A DNA stretch of 64,000 bases from Campylobacter vicugnae (GCF_002139875.1 NZ_CP018793.1:868001-932000); one strand, 5' to 3'. Shown: positions 18,204 through 29,395, counted from the first letter of the stretch. Program-made: numbers and translations. Notes: generated by a model from the letters alone, not told the origin.

Positions 18204-20981
18204 TTACGCCTTATAAACTTTTACAGCACATTTTTTAAAGTCTGTCTGTTTAGATAATGGACATGTCGCATCTAGACAAACTTTATTAATATACACATTT
18301 TCATCAAACCATGGCACATATACAAGACCTACTGGTGGTTTATTTCTTCCACGGAAGTCTACTCTAGCTTTTACTTTGCCACGGCGACTTTCTACCCATA
18401 CAACATCATTTTGAGCTACGCCAAGTTTTTTGCCATCTTCTTCATTCATATAGCAAAGTGCTTCAGGAACCGCACGATATAGCTCAGGTACACGCATTGT
18501 CATAGTACCACTATGCCAGTGCTCTAAAACCCTACCTGTACATAACCATAGTGGATACTCTTTAGTTGGAATTTCAGGAGCGTCCATAAATGGTCTAAAG
18601 AATATTTTACCTCTATTTTTAATAGATGTTTTTTCTTGATTTGTCACTTTAGCTAAATCGCCACTTGGTAGAGCTGCGCCAGCATTACCATAAAATGCAA
18701 AATCGCTATTTGGAGCTGCTTTTTTAGCATATACATCATATTTAGTATTAAATCTCCATTGAGTCTCTTTACCATCAACAACTGGCCATCTTAAGCCTCT
18801 TACTCTATGATATGTATCAAAATCTGCTAAGTCGTGAGCATGACCTACACCAAATTTTCTATACTCTTCCCATAGATATTTTTGAACAAAGAAACCATAA
18901 CCTTTAAATACATTACCATCACTACCTTCTACATTTCTGCTATCGCCATGAACTTCAGTATTATCAAATCCATTCATAACTGCATCATCTGCACTATATG
19001 ATTTAGCTTCAGCATTTGCAAATAATACATCATATAGAGTTGTTTCTGGAGTATAGCCAAATTTAGCTGCTTCATCTAATACGCTTGGAATTGTAAGCTT
19101 ATCATCTATTTTTTTCTCACCCCAAACTTCTTTTAGTTTAAATCGTTTACTAAATTCCATCATTTGCCATGTATCACTCATAGCTTCTCCTACTGGAAGT
19201 ACTTGTTGTCTCCAGTGTTGAGTTCTACGCTCAGCATTACCATATGCACCCCATTTTTCATAGATCATAGCAGTTGGCAAGATAAGGTCAGCTACTTTAG
19301 CACTAATACCTGGATATGGGTCGCTTACTACGATGAAGTTATCCATATCGCGCGCTGCTCTAATCCAGTGATTAGCATTTGCAGTATTATGCCATGGGTT
19401 ATTTACATGCACCCAGATAAATTTAATTTTACCATCTTCTAGATCACGCATAATTTTCATATATGGCGCACCTGGTTTTGGGTTTAGAGTTTTTGCTGGA
19501 AGTTTCCAAATTTTTTCTGTAATTTCTCTATGTTTTGGATTTGCAACAACCATATCTGCCGGTAAGCGGTGTGAGAATGTACCAACCTCTCTAGCTGTAC
19601 CACAAGCACTTGGTTGGCCAGTTAATGAGAATGCGCCATTACCTGGTTTAGCTTGTTTTCCTAGTAAGAAGTGAACCATATAGCTTTGTTCATTTACCCA
19701 TGTACCACGAGTATGTTGATTCATACCCATTGTCCAAAAGCTTACTACTTTGCGTTTTTGATCTATATAGTAGTTTGCTAAAGTTTGAAGTTTTTTCTTA
19801 AATTCCTCTAAATCCTCATTATCATCACCTTTAGCTAGTTTAGCTACAAAGTCAAGAGTATATGGAGCTAGAGCTTTTTTGAAATCTTCAAATGAAATTA
19901 TCCAGTGTGCATCTGGAGCAGCTGTATGTTTATGCTCAATTGTATCACCAGCTTTCATACCTAAATATGCTAAAGTTACACCCTCAGCTTCTGTTAATAC
20001 TTTTGATTTTTCTTTTGCAGCTGTATCAAGCTCGCTTGGTAGATATTTAGGGTGATTGATATTTGATCTCATACCATAACCAATATCAACTGGACCTGTT
20101 GTAAATGTACAATGCTCTTTTACAAATTTTTCATCAATTGCTTCTGGGTGATTATATACAATCTCTCTAGCAATATAGTTCCAAATAGCTAAGTCTGTTT
20201 GAGGTCTAAAAATAATCTCCATATCAGCTATATTTGAAGTTCTATTTGAGAATGTAGATAGATTTATAACTTTTACATTTTTAGGGCTTTGTAGTTTTCT
20301 ATCACTTACCCTTGCCCATAGTACTGGGTGCATCTCTGCCATATTTGCGCCCCAGCATACTACTGTATCAGTTAGTTCAATATCATCATAACAGCCTGCT
20401 GGTTCATCTATACCAAATGTTTGCATAAAGCCTACAACCGCACTTGCCATACAGTGTCTAGCATTTGGGTCAATATTGTTTGAGCGGAAACCACCTTTAA
20501 TTAACTTAACAGCTGAATAACCCTCTTGAATAGTATATTGACCAGAACCAAACACACCAATACCAGTTGGTCCAAGCTCATTATAAGCTTTTTTAAACTG
20601 TTTTTCCATCTCATCAAATGCGCGCTTCCAGCTAACTTCAACAAATTTACCATTTTTATCAAATTCACCTTTAGAGTTAACTCTTAAAAGTGGTTTAGTG
20701 ATTCTATCTTCACCATACATAATCTTAGCATTAAAATAACCTTTAATACAGTTTAGACCACGGTTTACTGGAGCCAATGGATCGCCTTTTACAGCAACGA
20801 TTTTGCCATCTTTAGTAGCAACAACAATACCGCAACCAGTACCACAAAATCTACATACTGATTTGTCCCAACGCCAATCTTGTTCTTTGTTAGCAGCACT
20901 TAGTGCGCTAGGCGCAGTAAGACCAGCTGCTGAACAAGCAGCTGCAACAGCTGAGCTCTTAATAAAATCTCGTCTATCCAT
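18204..20981 (-). CDS. napA: NapA, catalytic subunit of periplasmic nitrate reductase
   Basis: A 925-residue molybdoenzyme reducing nitrate to nitrite in the periplasm. The Tat signal RRDFIK is at 3-8. The [4Fe-4S] ligands are Cys43, Cys46, Cys50 and Cys78 (CX2CX3CX27C), and the predicted Mo-ligating Cys177 is in NARHCMASA. Molybdopterin-dinucleotide contacts include [11 protein letters not shown] and the C-terminal [19 protein letters not shown] 20981 has AAAGG seven bases upstream. It is the first gene of napAGHBFLD. In campylobacters this supports nitrate respiration under oxygen limitation. Confidence 0.96.
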   Translation of the reverse strand: MDRRDFIKSSAVAAACSAAGLTAPSALSAANKEQDWRWDKSVCRFCGTGCGIVVATKDGKIVAVKGDPLAPVNRGLNCIKGYFNAKIMYGEDRITKPLLRVNSKGEFDKNGKFVEVSWKRAFDEMEKQFKKAYNELGPTGIGVFGSGQYTIQEGYSAVKLIKGGFRSNNIDPNARHCMASAVVGFMQTFGIDEPAGCYDDIELTDTVVCWGANMAEMHPVLWARVSDRKLQSPKNVKVINLSTFSNRTSNIADMEIIFRPQTDLAIWNYIAREIVYNHPEAIDEKFVKEHCTFTTGPVDIGYGMRSNINHPKYLPSELDTAAKEKSKVLTEAEGVTLAYLGMKAGDTIEHKHTAAPDAHWIISFEDFKKALAPYTLDFVAKLAKGDDNEDLEEFKKKLQTLANYYIDQKRKVVSFWTMGMNQHTRGTWVNEQSYMVHFLLGKQAKPGNGAFSLTGQPSACGTAREVGTFSHRLPADMVVANPKHREITEKIWKLPAKTLNPKPGAPYMKIMRDLEDGKIKFIWVHVNNPWHNTANANHWIRAARDMDNFIVVSDPYPGISAKVADLILPTAMIYEKWGAYGNAERRTQHWRQQVLPVGEAMSDTWQMMEFSKRFKLKEVWGEKKIDDKLTIPSVLDEAAKFGYTPETTLYDVLFANAEAKSYSADDAVMNGFDNTEVHGDSRNVEGSDGNVFKGYGFFVQKYLWEEYRKFGVGHAHDLADFDTYHRVRGLRWPVVDGKETQWRFNTKYDVYAKKAAPNSDFAFYGNAGAALPSGDLAKVTNQEKTSIKNRGKIFFRPFMDAPEIPTKEYPLWLCTGRVLEHWHSGTMTMRVPELYRAVPEALCYMNEEDGKKLGVAQNDVVWVESRRGKVKARVDFRGRNKPPVGLVYVPWFDENVYINKVCLDATCPLSKQTDFKKCAVKVYKA

Positions 20982-21370
20982 GTTCGACCTTTCTAAAATA
21001 ATGTAGAATTGGTGTTATTATATACCTTATATTTATGTTTTAAATCTTAAATTTTTTATTTATATTGTTATTTATATTATAAATTTTAAGTAAATCTAGA
21101 CTTTAATACTCTTAATATCTTTTTATTAAAATTGTAAAATATATGGTAAAATCGGTATTTAGAATATATATATAATAAATTTTAGCAATTTAAAATTTAC
21201 AAAATATTTGATATTTATTATCATAAATACTAAGTAAAATTATAAAAATATATAAATAAAATATCTTGTACTTTAGCTCAATTTATACAATAGTTTATAA
21301 ATTTTTAATAATTGAAAAATAAGTTTTTAAATTAAAATTAATATTTAGAATATAAAATATATAGAATATA
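20982..21370 (-). promoter_or_regulatory. nap leader and AT-rich intergenic region
   Basis: About 390 nt without a gene, close to 90% A+T. A TATAAT at 21017-21022 (minus strand) lies about 36 bases upstream of the napA ATG and is the best -10 candidate, giving a leader of roughly 30 nt. Several other AT-rich -10-like matches occur further up. I see no conserved operator or RNA gene in the remainder. Confidence 0.4.
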
Positions 21371-21398
21371 TCCGAATTTAGATCTCTCTAAATTCGGA
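21371..21398 (-). terminator. Terminator after ychF
   Basis: A perfect 12-bp inverted repeat TCCGAATTTAGA/TCTAAATTCGGA with a 4-nt loop begins 9 nt beyond the ychF stop. The downstream tract on the minus strand is AT-rich without a long pure T-run. It probably ends the rpiB-apt-dedA-pepA-ychF transcript. Confidence 0.65.
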
Positions 21399-21406
21399 TT
21401 AAATTA

Positions 21407-22510
21407 TCACACATTAAATCTAAAATGCATCACATCGCCATCATTTACAATGTAATCTTTACCCTCTAATCTCATCTTGCCAGCCTCTTTAGCCTTAGCC
21501 TCACCGCCACAAGCTATATAATCATCATAGCTTATCACCTCAGCTCTAATAAATCCTCGCTCAAAATCATTATGGATAACGCTAGCTGCTTTTGGTGCTT
21601 TCCAGCCCTTATGAATAGTCCAAGCTCTTACTTCTACTACTCCAGCAGTAAAGTAACTAATAAGTCCAAGCTTTGCAAATGCTGTTCGTATAATACTCTC
21701 TAAGCCACTCTCACTTGCTCCTAAGCTCTCAAGCATCTCCTTAGCTTCAGCATCATCTAGACCGATTAGCTCCTCTTCTATTTTGGCACATAGTTTTATT
21801 ACTTCTGCTCCACGCTCTTTGGCATACTCTTTTACTTTTTTTACATATTCATTATCACTAGCTATCTCATCTTCATTGACATTAGCACCATATATCACAT
21901 CTTTAGCCGAAAGAAGTCTAAGCTCTTTATTTAAAGCTGTAAAAACATCACTATCAAACTCACTAAAAGTAACTGCACTTTTGCCGCTATCAAGATGCTC
22001 AGCCAATGCTTTAGCACACTCTAGGCTCTCTTTAGCACCTTTTACATTTGCTTTAGCCTCTTTGGTTAATCTCTCTATTTTCTTAGCAAGCTGTTCGATA
22101 TCGGCTAAAATAAGCTCTGTTTCGATAATCTCAATATCTCTAATTGGATCAACACTATTTTCTACATGAGTAACATTTGAATCATCAAAACATCTTACCA
22201 TATGAAGAATTACCTCAGTCTCTCTAATATTTGATAAAAATTTATTACCAAGACCTTCACCTTTGCTAGCACCTTTTACAAGACCTGCGATATCAACAAA
22301 TTCAATTACGGAGTGTTGAATTTTATTTGGTTGAACAATTTTAGCTAACTCATCTAATCTAGGATCAGGTACTGGCACTATAGCTTTATTAGGTTCAATC
22401 GTACAAAATGGATAATTGGCTGCCTCGGCATTACTAGCCTTTGTTAATGCATTAAATGTTGTAGATTTACCCACATTTGGCAAACCTACTATACCTACTG
22501 ATAATCCCAT
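21407..22510 (-). CDS. ychF: Redox-regulated ribosome-binding ATPase YchF
   Basis: Obg-family P-loop protein of 367 residues. It has GLPNVGKST at about 10-18, the switch II-like DIAGLVKGASKGEGLGNKFL, NVNED in the G4 position (typical of ATP-preferring YchF, which lacks NKxD), a coiled-coil insertion (about 130-165), and a C-terminal TGS domain ending DYIVNDGDVMHFRFNV. It is a universal translation-associated ATPase. The start overlaps the pepA stop as TAATG. Confidence 0.95.
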   Translation of the reverse strand: MGLSVGIVGLPNVGKSTTFNALTKASNAEAANYPFCTIEPNKAIVPVPDPRLDELAKIVQPNKIQHSVIEFVDIAGLVKGASKGEGLGNKFLSNIRETEVILHMVRCFDDSNVTHVENSVDPIRDIEIIETELILADIEQLAKKIERLTKEAKANVKGAKESLECAKALAEHLDSGKSAVTFSEFDSDVFTALNKELRLLSAKDVIYGANVNEDEIASDNEYVKKVKEYAKERGAEVIKLCAKIEEELIGLDDAEAKEMLESLGASESGLESIIRTAFAKLGLISYFTAGVVEVRAWTIHKGWKAPKAASVIHNDFERGFIRAEVISYDDYIACGGEAKAKEAGKMRLEGKDYIVNDGDVMHFRFNV

Positions 22511-23982
22511 TATTTCTCACCTTTTTCATAATTTCTAGCTACTTTAGCAAGATAGTATAGACATGCTCTAACTCCAGCACCACTTGCACCAGCTGGATTA
22601 CACCCCCAAGCCTTGCTTACATACGCAGGCCCTGCAATATCAAGGTGCAACCACTTATCTTTATACTCATCTTTTATAAATTTATCTAAAAATATACCTG
22701 CTGTAATTGCTCCGCCATATCTACTTGAAGAGATATTTGAGATATCTGCTATATCGCTTTTTATTAACTCTTTTAAATGTTCATTAAACTCTAAAATAGT
22801 TAAATACTCACCACTTTTACTAGCAAGATTTTTAAATTCACTTTGAAGTTCATAGTTGTTTCCCATCACTCCACTAGTATATTCACCAAGACCTACAACA
22901 CACGCACCCGTTAGCGTAGCCATATCTATAAGAAGTTCAGGTTCAAGCTCACTTTGGGCCCAATCTAAACAATCAGCAAGAACCAATCTACCCTCAGCAT
23001 CTGTATTTTTAACCTCAACTGTAACGCCACTGCGAGTAATTAAAACATCATCTGGCTTATACGCATCGCCACCTATCATATTCTCAGTAGCTCCAAGCAC
23101 AGCATGGATTTCAAAAGGTAACTCCATTTTAGCAGCACCCATTATGATTCCCATTGCAGCTGCTGCGCCACTTTTATCGCTTTTCATTGTTACCATATAA
23201 TCAGCTGGTTTTAAGCTTAATCCGCCACTATCATATGTAAGGCCTTTACCGACAAACACAACTTTTTTAATGCTTTTTTGCTTTGGAGTATATTTTAAAT
23301 GGATTAAACGCGGCGGATGTACTGAGGCGCGATTAACTGCTAAAAATGCGTTCATATTTTGGCTTTTTAGATAATTTTCATCATGGATAACGCACTCAAT
23401 ATTTAAATAGCTTAAACTTAAATTCTTAGCATCTTGAGCCATCTTTTCAGGAGTATATATCTCAGGAATTTCATTTACAATATCTCTTGAAAAATTAGTC
23501 GCCTCAGCGATTATATGAGCGTGATCAATGCCAATTTGTGCTTCATTTATAGCTATTTTTTTGCTATTGTAATCCTCAGTTGAAATTAGAATTTTTTCTA
23601 TTTTGCTATCTTTTTTCTCGCTTTTATAACGATCGAATTTATAATTAGCTAGCAAAAATCCTTCAGCAATAGCCTCAAAGCTTATCTTAGTACAATCTCC
23701 GTTATAACTAGCAATCTTTATACTATTAATATTTAAATCTTTTATAGCATTTAGTGCTGATGCACTAGCGTTTCTAAGCGAATTTGGATTAAGGTCTTTA
23801 ATGCCTACATATATCTTTCTTTTGCTAGGTAGATTTAAAATCTTATCTCCCTTATATGAATAAAAATCAAATTCAGCAAAATCATCTACAAATCTATGAC
23901 CTAAATCCTTATCTACAATAAAAATTATCTCATAATCAGCAGCAATATCAGCTACTTTTTTATCTATTAATTCAACAAACAT
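22510..23982 (-). CDS. pepA: Leucyl aminopeptidase (M17)
   Basis: Cytosolic dizinc aminopeptidase of 490 residues. ATG 23982 (MFVELIDKK) is chosen over ATG 24003. It has AGGA nine bases upstream and matches the remembered N-terminus of the C. jejuni enzyme. The upstream ATG has no good ribosome site and would lengthen the overlap with dedA. Catalytic signatures are VGKGLTYDSGGLSLKP, MKSDKSGAAA, NTDAEGRLVLAD and the late DMATLTGACVVGLG. The protein removes N-terminal residues from peptides. Confidence 0.92.
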   Translation of the reverse strand: MFVELIDKKVADIAADYEIIFIVDKDLGHRFVDDFAEFDFYSYKGDKILNLPSKRKIYVGIKDLNPNSLRNASASALNAIKDLNINSIKIASYNGDCTKISFEAIAEGFLLANYKFDRYKSEKKDSKIEKILISTEDYNSKKIAINEAQIGIDHAHIIAEATNFSRDIVNEIPEIYTPEKMAQDAKNLSLSYLNIECVIHDENYLKSQNMNAFLAVNRASVHPPRLIHLKYTPKQKSIKKVVFVGKGLTYDSGGLSLKPADYMVTMKSDKSGAAAAMGIIMGAAKMELPFEIHAVLGATENMIGGDAYKPDDVLITRSGVTVEVKNTDAEGRLVLADCLDWAQSELEPELLIDMATLTGACVVGLGEYTSGVMGNNYELQSEFKNLASKSGEYLTILEFNEHLKELIKSDIADISNISSSRYGGAITAGIFLDKFIKDEYKDKWLHLDIAGPAYVSKAWGCNPAGASGAGVRACLYYLAKVARNYEKGEK

Positions 23983-24577
23983 TTCTTCTATTTTTCCTTT
24001 CATTTAATATTCTTTTTTCCATATATTTTATACCAAAGAATAAAGTTGCTAAAAATCCACCAATAATAGGCACAGCAAAATACCAGTGAGATTCAGCCCA
24101 ATCAATTCCAGCCCAAATAAGCTGACCAAAATGCCAAGCTAGTAAAATAGTAATTGCAGCCCAAGCCCAAGCACTAATTAAATTTATAAAAGCAAATTTT
24201 TTAGCACTATATCTAGTAATACCTATACTCATCGGTATAATAGTACGAAATCCATACATATAACGCTGAATAAATATTATTGGCCAGCCAAATTTTTGAA
24301 GCAACAAGTGCGCTACGGCAAATTTACGTCGCTGCTTGACTAGCTTTCTTTGAATATATTTTTTATTATAACGACCAATATAAAAATATATCTGATCTCC
24401 TACAAATCCACCAAGTCCAGCCACAAATATAATAAGTCCTAAATTCACATGCCCCTCATGAGCAAATATACCACCTAAAATTAATGCCAACTCACCCTCA
24501 GCAATGCACCACAAAAATATAATTAAATATGCCCAGTTTTTATACTCATATAGTATATTTTTTAAAAACTCTTCCAT
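23972..24577 (-). CDS. DedA-family membrane protein
   Basis: A 201-residue inner-membrane protein of the DedA/SNARE-associated (VTT) superfamily. It has the family features GGFVGDQIYFYIGRY and FIQRYMYGFRTIIPMSIGI, with reentrant hydrophobic segments and an Arg that is essential in other DedA members. Family members act in lipid-carrier recycling (undecaprenyl phosphate or phospholipid scrambling); the exact substrate here is unknown. A second paralogue lies at 44572-45132. Confidence 0.88.
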   Translation of the reverse strand: MEEFLKNILYEYKNWAYLIIFLWCIAEGELALILGGIFAHEGHVNLGLIIFVAGLGGFVGDQIYFYIGRYNKKYIQRKLVKQRRKFAVAHLLLQKFGWPIIFIQRYMYGFRTIIPMSIGITRYSAKKFAFINLISAWAWAAITILLAWHFGQLIWAGIDWAESHWYFAVPIIGGFLATLFFGIKYMEKRILNERKNRRNVC

Positions 24578-24579
24578 TT

Positions 24580-25125
24580 TTAATCCCCTAAAACTACATA
24601 TATTGGTCCATAACTCTCAAGCTCTTGAATTCCACCTATGCCAATATCAATTATAAAGGCAAGTTCAATCAAATTTGCACCAAGTTTTGATATCATCTCA
24701 CAAGCTGCTTTAGCCGTACCGCCAGTAGCAATTAAATCATCTATTAATAATACATTTGCACCTGGCTTGTTACCAAACGCATCAATATGCATCTGAAGTT
24801 CATCTATACCATACTCCAATGAGTACTTTTGTGAAATAGTAGTATATGGGAGTTTATTTGGTTTTCTAGCCGGTACAAATCCTACGCCAAGCTTATTAGC
24901 AAGTGTAGCACCAAAGATAAATCCACGACTTTCAATACCAACTATATAGTCTAAATTCTTATCTTTATACCTATCATAAAGATGCTCCATCAAAAACTCA
25001 AATGCTTTAGCATCGCCTAAAAGTGTAGTAATATCTTTAAATAAAATTCCAGGCTTTGGAAAATCTGCAACTTCTCTTATAATTGAATTTAAATACTCTT
25101 TTTGTGCAAGTGATAATATCTTCAT
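24580..25125 (-). CDS. apt: Adenine phosphoribosyltransferase
   Basis: A 181-residue type I phosphoribosyltransferase converting adenine and PRPP to AMP. Signatures are [16 protein letters not shown], the flexible loop RKPNKLPY, and the PRPP-binding motif [14 protein letters not shown]. The length is normal for Apt. It sits 2 nt upstream of dedA in the conserved rpiB-apt-dedA-pepA block. Confidence 0.95.
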   Translation of the reverse strand: MKILSLAQKEYLNSIIREVADFPKPGILFKDITTLLGDAKAFEFLMEHLYDRYKDKNLDYIVGIESRGFIFGATLANKLGVGFVPARKPNKLPYTTISQKYSLEYGIDELQMHIDAFGNKPGANVLLIDDLIATGGTAKAACEMISKLGANLIELAFIIDIGIGGIQELESYGPIYVVLGD

Positions 25126-25148
25126 TTTTTTCCTTATAAATAATTTGC

Positions 25149-25481
25149 CTATAGTAGTGCTTCGATTTTACCTTCAAGCTCTTTTATCCTGGCTCTTAAT
25201 TTATCATTCTCAATTCTATATTGTGAGTTTCTAGTTCTAAGACCAGTAACATCGCCTTTTATTTTATTTAATTCATCAGTTAAAATATCTATATTCCCAA
25301 GACTTCTTTGAAGTTGAACTTGAAGCTTACGAATTATAATCTCAGTATCATCTAGATTGTTTTTAACGAAATCACGCATCGCACGCTCTTTTTTAAGTAA
25401 AGTTTTATAATAAAACACCATAACAATTAAATATACACTACAACAGATAAAAAATGTATAAAAAATCCAATCTAAGAACAT
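25149..25481 (-). CDS. Small membrane-anchored coiled-coil protein
   Basis: A 110-residue protein. ATG 25481 is preferred because AGGAG sits seven bases upstream; the frame extends to a TTG two codons earlier. One N-terminal transmembrane helix (about 4-26) is followed by a predicted coiled coil to the C-terminus, with heptad-like leucines and charges ([20 protein letters not shown]). No named domain is recognisable. The same position in C. jejuni holds a hypothetical membrane protein (Cj0926, from memory). It overlaps the rpiB 3' end by 10 nt. Confidence 0.78.
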   Translation of the reverse strand: MFLDWIFYTFFICCSVYLIVMVFYYKTLLKKERAMRDFVKNNLDDTEIIIRKLQVQLQRSLGNIDILTDELNKIKGDVTGLRTRNSQYRIENDKLRARIKELEGKIEALL

Positions 25482-25921
25482 TGACAAACTCCTAGTTTTT
25501 CAACTCTTCTTTGATGTCTGCCACCACTAAATTCAGTAGCAAAAAACACCTCAACCATATCCTTAATAACCTCAGCACCTACAACTCTAGCACCAAAACA
25601 CAGCACATTTGCATCATTATGCTCTCTAGATAGTCTTGCAATAGTAGCATTATGGCTTAAAGCACAACGTATATGAGAAAATCGATTAGCTGCCATAGAT
25701 ATACCAATTCCACTACCACATATCAAAACGCCAAATTCATCATTATGCTTGATACTATTAGCCACCAAAGCAGCAAAATCAGGATAATCAACACTATCAT
25801 TAGAATTATCAGTACCTAAATCAAATACAGATAAACCCATAGATTCTAATATCTCTTTTACCTGAGTTTTTGCCTCATATCCGGCATGATCGCTAGCTAT
25901 ATAAATCTTAGAAATATTCAT
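25472..25921 (-). CDS. rpiB: Ribose-5-phosphate isomerase B
   Basis: A 149-residue RpiB/LacAB-family sugar-phosphate isomerase interconverting ribose-5-P and ribulose-5-P. Visible motifs are IASDHAGYEAK at the N-terminus, DFAALVANSIKHNDEFGVLI with CGSGIGISMAANR (active-site Cys), and ALSHNATIARLSREHNDANV. It is the first gene of the apt-dedA-pepA-ychF run. Confidence 0.94.
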   Translation of the reverse strand: MNISKIYIASDHAGYEAKTQVKEILESMGLSVFDLGTDNSNDSVDYPDFAALVANSIKHNDEFGVLICGSGIGISMAANRFSHIRCALSHNATIARLSREHNDANVLCFGARVVGAEVIKDMVEVFFATEFSGGRHQRRVEKLGVCQCS

Positions 25922-26003
25922 CTAAACCTACTTTTAATTTAATTAATTGATTATATCATATTAAATGATATAAATTTAATAACTTGCACTAAATTCAAAT
26001 TAT

Positions 26004-26837
26004 CTACTTAGCCATCTCTTCTAGACTGCTTGTTAGTCGTCCGATACGATCCCAACGGATTTTATAGTTCTCATCATAGCTTAAATATACAAACCACGGA
26101 GTACCAACTATATATTTATAAGGAACCGATCCCCAAAATCTACTATCGCTACTATTTTCCCTATTATCGCCTACCATAAAATACTCATTTTGCGGTACTT
26201 TAAAATAATATGCGTTAAAATTTAAATTTGCTATCTTAGGCAGCTCTGGTATCATCACTTCACTCATCGCAAAATCCACCATACCAGCAATAGTAAATGT
26301 ATCAGCCTTTAATCCACCATAATTATCCTTATCAGTATTATTATCATAGTGAATTCCACTCATCTTATATGGCTCTTTTATAAACCTTTTACCACCTAAA
26401 ATTACAATATCAGCATCTTTAAATTCTTTATCTATCTCATCATCGCCACCACTTGGACGAAGATACATAGCACCAGGAGCAAACACAACCTCATCAAATT
26501 CAGTAGCAAAATTACGCTTTACATAGTGAATTTTAGGATCTTTAGGATACCTAAAAACTACAATATCTCCGCGTTTTGGCCCATCACTTGCTATTAAATG
26601 GCCATCTCCATCGCTATCAGGAAGCACTGCAATCTCTACAAAAGGAATATGTGGAGTTGGAATTCCATATGAAAATTTCTTTACAAATAGATAATCCCCT
26701 ACTAGCAAAGTATTTTTCATAGAGCCACTAGGGATTACAAAAGCCTGAGCAATAAAAAATATTATAAACAAAACTATAATTACTGTTCCAGTCCAACTAC
26801 TACAAAAATTATAGAATTTAGAAAAAAATTTTCTCAA
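26004..26837 (-). CDS. lepB: Signal peptidase I
   Basis: A 277-residue inner-membrane serine-lysine protease. One N-terminal transmembrane helix (about 15-35) precedes the catalytic Ser box FVIPSGSMKNTLLVGDYL. The general-base Lys lies in the KIHYVKRNF segment. Box D/E follows as FMVGDNRENSSDSRFWG. It removes signal peptides from exported proteins. It lies 3 nt after folD on the same strand. Confidence 0.95.
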   Translation of the reverse strand: MRKFFSKFYNFCSSWTGTVIIVLFIIFFIAQAFVIPSGSMKNTLLVGDYLFVKKFSYGIPTPHIPFVEIAVLPDSDGDGHLIASDGPKRGDIVVFRYPKDPKIHYVKRNFATEFDEVVFAPGAMYLRPSGGDDEIDKEFKDADIVILGGKRFIKEPYKMSGIHYDNNTDKDNYGGLKADTFTIAGMVDFAMSEVMIPELPKIANLNFNAYYFKVPQNEYFMVGDNRENSSDSRFWGSVPYKYIVGTPWFVYLSYDENYKIRWDRIGRLTSSLEEMAK

Positions 26838-26840
26838 AAC

Positions 26841-27692
26841 TTAACCTTTTAATTTTCTATTTTTAGCTGATTTTAATGTATTGCTAAGTAGCATAGCTAT
26901 AGTCATAGGCCCTACTCCACCCGGAACTGGAGTTATCATAGAACACTTTGGAGCTACATTTTCATAATCACAATCCCCTACTAATTTACCACTATCTAAG
27001 CGATTTATACCCACATCAATAACTACTGCACCATCACTAACCATATCAGCAGTTAAGAAATTTGGCTTACCAACAGCTACAACAATAATTTCAGCATTTT
27101 GGCAAACTTTTGCTAAATCTTTTGTTTTAGAGTGTGCAATAGTAACCGTAGCACCTGCATTTAATAACAATGCCGCCATTGGCTTGCCTACTATATTACT
27201 TCTACCTACTACTACGGCATTTTTACCGCTAACTTCAATATTATACTCTTTTAAAAGCTCCATTATGCCAAGCGGGGTACAAGGCACAAATCCATCTAAG
27301 CCGCTATTTAATTTACCTACATTTATAGCATGAAATCCATCTACATCTTTGCTTGGATCTATCGCTTCTAAAATTTTATTACTATCTATATGTTTTGGAA
27401 GTGGAAGCTGAACTAAAATACCATCTATACTATCATCTGCATTTAAAAGCTCAATTAAAGCTAAAAGCTCTCCTTGAGTAGTAGATTCAGGCAATTTATG
27501 AGCTACTGAGCCCATTTCGCAAGCTATTGTAGATTTTTCTTTACTTGCAACATAAGTTTGACTAGCCTTATCATCACCCACTAAAACAACTGCTAAAGTT
27601 GGAGTAATTCCATTGCTTTTTAGAGCTAAAGCCTCAGCTTTTACTCTCTCTTTTACTCTGTTACTTATCTCTTTACCATCAATTATCTGCAT
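26841..27692 (-). CDS. folD: Bifunctional methylene-THF dehydrogenase/cyclohydrolase
   Basis: A 283-residue FolD catalysing NADP-dependent oxidation of 5,10-methylene-THF and hydrolysis to 10-formyl-THF. Motifs are YVASKEKSTIACEMG with the catalytic Lys, ILVQLPLPKHID, GRSNIVGKPMAALLLN and the C-terminal ITPVPGGVGPMTIAMLL. It is upstream of lepB and divergent from the cytochrome gene at 27769. Confidence 0.95.
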   Translation of the reverse strand: MQIIDGKEISNRVKERVKAEALALKSNGITPTLAVVLVGDDKASQTYVASKEKSTIACEMGSVAHKLPESTTQGELLALIELLNADDSIDGILVQLPLPKHIDSNKILEAIDPSKDVDGFHAINVGKLNSGLDGFVPCTPLGIMELLKEYNIEVSGKNAVVVGRSNIVGKPMAALLLNAGATVTIAHSKTKDLAKVCQNAEIIVVAVGKPNFLTADMVSDGAVVIDVGINRLDSGKLVGDCDYENVAPKCSMITPVPGGVGPMTIAMLLSNTLKSAKNRKLKG

Positions 27693-27768
27693 TTTTAATC
27701 CCTTTATGCATTTTTTAATTACAAAAATTGTATCATACCTAAATTCAAATTAAACTCAGGTGAGATTT

Positions 27769-28134
27769 ATGAAATTTATTGGCTTTTTTTTGCTTTTTAC
27801 TACTTTTGCTTTTGGGAGTGAGTTTATTACTAAAAGCGAATACGCCAAAATGCTATATAAAAATCCACGCGGAATAGGCTGCAATAAGTGTCATGGCAGC
27901 AAGGGCGAAGGTGCATTAATAGTCAAATATAAAGCATTTAATAAAAAAAGCAATAAATATGAAGAGAGATCTTTAATGGCACCAAGAATAAATAATCTTG
28001 AATTTCAAAGATTTAAATTAGCTCTTGAAGATTCTAAAGGTATAATGCCATCATATTTTCTTACTCAAAATGAGATTGTAAATTTATTTGAATATATAAC
28101 ATCATTTAATAAGGATAAAAAAGATGAGAAATAA
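27769..28134 (+). CDS. Small periplasmic monohaem c-type cytochrome
   Basis: A 121-residue protein. ATG 27769 is preferred because AGGTGAG lies just upstream; an in-frame GTG at 27760 is inside that ribosome site. A signal peptide (about 1-16, ending AFGS) precedes one haem site CNKCH, and a Met-containing segment ([13 protein letters not shown]) could supply the sixth ligand. The fold resembles class I cytochrome c. Its redox partner is unknown. The last 11 nt overlap hemL. Confidence 0.82.
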   Translation: MKFIGFFLLFTTFAFGSEFITKSEYAKMLYKNPRGIGCNKCHGSKGEGALIVKYKAFNKKSNKYEERSLMAPRINNLEFQRFKLALEDSKGIMPSYFLTQNEIVNLFEYITSFNKDKKDEK

Positions 28135-29395
28135 AGATGAATTTCTAGAGGCACAAAAATATATCCCAGGCGGAGTAAACTCTCCGGTTCGTGCCTTTGG
28201 CTCAGTTGGTTCTGATCCATTAATTATTGATAAAGGTGATCGTGAGTTTATATATGATATTGATGGTAATGAGTATATTGATTATGTTTTAAGCTGGGGG
28301 CCACTTATCTTTGGCCACTGCGATAAAGATATAGAAAATGCAGTTATTAATACAGCCAAAAAGGGTCTAAGCTTTGGAGCGCCATGTCTTCTTGAGACAG
28401 AACTTGCTAAGCTAGTTTTATCTAAATTCCCTCATCTTGATAAAATTCGCTTTGTAAGCAGCGGCACAGAAGCTACAATGAGCGCTATTAGACTTGCTCG
28501 TGGATATAGCAAAAAAGATGGAATTATCAAATTTGAAGGCTGTTATCACGGTCATAGCGATGGATTATTAGTAAAAGCTGGTAGTGGTGCTACAACTTTT
28601 GGCTACTCAAGCAGTCTTGGCGTACCAAATGATATAGTAAAAAATACCCATCTAGCCAAATATAATGATTTAAATAGCGTTGAAGAGTGCTTTAAAAATG
28701 CCGATATTGGCGTTATAATAGTTGAACCAATCGCTGGAAATATGGGATTAGTACCTGGTAGTGATGAGTTTTTAAATGGACTTAGAAAAATCTGCGATGA
28801 AAAAGGAGCAGTTCTAATTTTTGATGAAGTTATGAGTGGATTTAGAGCTAGTGCAACTGGTAGCTATGGATTAAATAAAATTAAAGCAGATATAGTTACA
28901 TTTGGCAAGGTAATTGGTGGTGGTATGCCATGTGCAGCTTATGCTGGTAAAAAGGAGATAATGGAGCTAATTAGCCCACTTGGTGGAGTATATCAAGCTG
29001 GTACTTTAAGCGGAAATCCAGTCGCAATGGCTGCAGGTCTAGCCTCACTAAATAAAATTTATTCTAATGAGAATTTATTTATTAATTTAGAAAATAAGAG
29101 CAAATTTATAACTCAAGCAATGCAAGAAGCTGCTAAAGAAAATGGCATTCCACTTCAAACAGATGTAAGAGGCTCTATGTGGGGATTTTTCTTCAATGAA
29201 AATCCAGTAACCAACTACGCTCAAGCACTAAAAAGCGATACAGATAGATTTGCTAAATTCCATTTTGAAATGTTAAAAAAAGGAATCTATCTAGCACCAA
29301 GCCAGTTTGAGACTTGCTTTGTTTGCGAGCCATTAAGTCAAGCTAGCTTAGACAAAACAGCACAAGCTATAAAAGAGAGTTTTAAAGCGCTATGA
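28124..29395 (+). CDS. hemL: Glutamate-1-semialdehyde 2,1-aminomutase
   Basis: A 423-residue PLP enzyme forming 5-aminolevulinate in the C5 haem pathway. Motifs are [13 protein letters not shown] at the N-terminus, [19 protein letters not shown], the Asp of [11 protein letters not shown], and the PLP-binding Lys in [12 protein letters not shown]. Immediate proximity to a c-type cytochrome gene fits a haem theme but may be coincidental. It overlaps the next gene by 4 nt. Confidence 0.95.
   Translation: MRNKDEFLEAQKYIPGGVNSPVRAFGSVGSDPLIIDKGDREFIYDIDGNEYIDYVLSWGPLIFGHCDKDIENAVINTAKKGLSFGAPCLLETELAKLVLSKFPHLDKIRFVSSGTEATMSAIRLARGYSKKDGIIKFEGCYHGHSDGLLVKAGSGATTFGYSSSLGVPNDIVKNTHLAKYNDLNSVEECFKNADIGVIIVEPIAGNMGLVPGSDEFLNGLRKICDEKGAVLIFDEVMSGFRASATGSYGLNKIKADIVTFGKVIGGGMPCAAYAGKKEIMELISPLGGVYQAGTLSGNPVAMAAGLASLNKIYSNENLFINLENKSKFITQAMQEAAKENGIPLQTDVRGSMWGFFFNENPVTNYAQALKSDTDRFAKFHFEMLKKGIYLAPSQFETCFVCEPLSQASLDKTAQAIKESFKAL

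Noticed and set aside
20982-21370. Prophage attachment or mobile element remnant in the nap/ychF gap
   Set aside because: No direct repeats, integrase or tRNA edge; simply AT-rich spacer with a promoter and a terminator.
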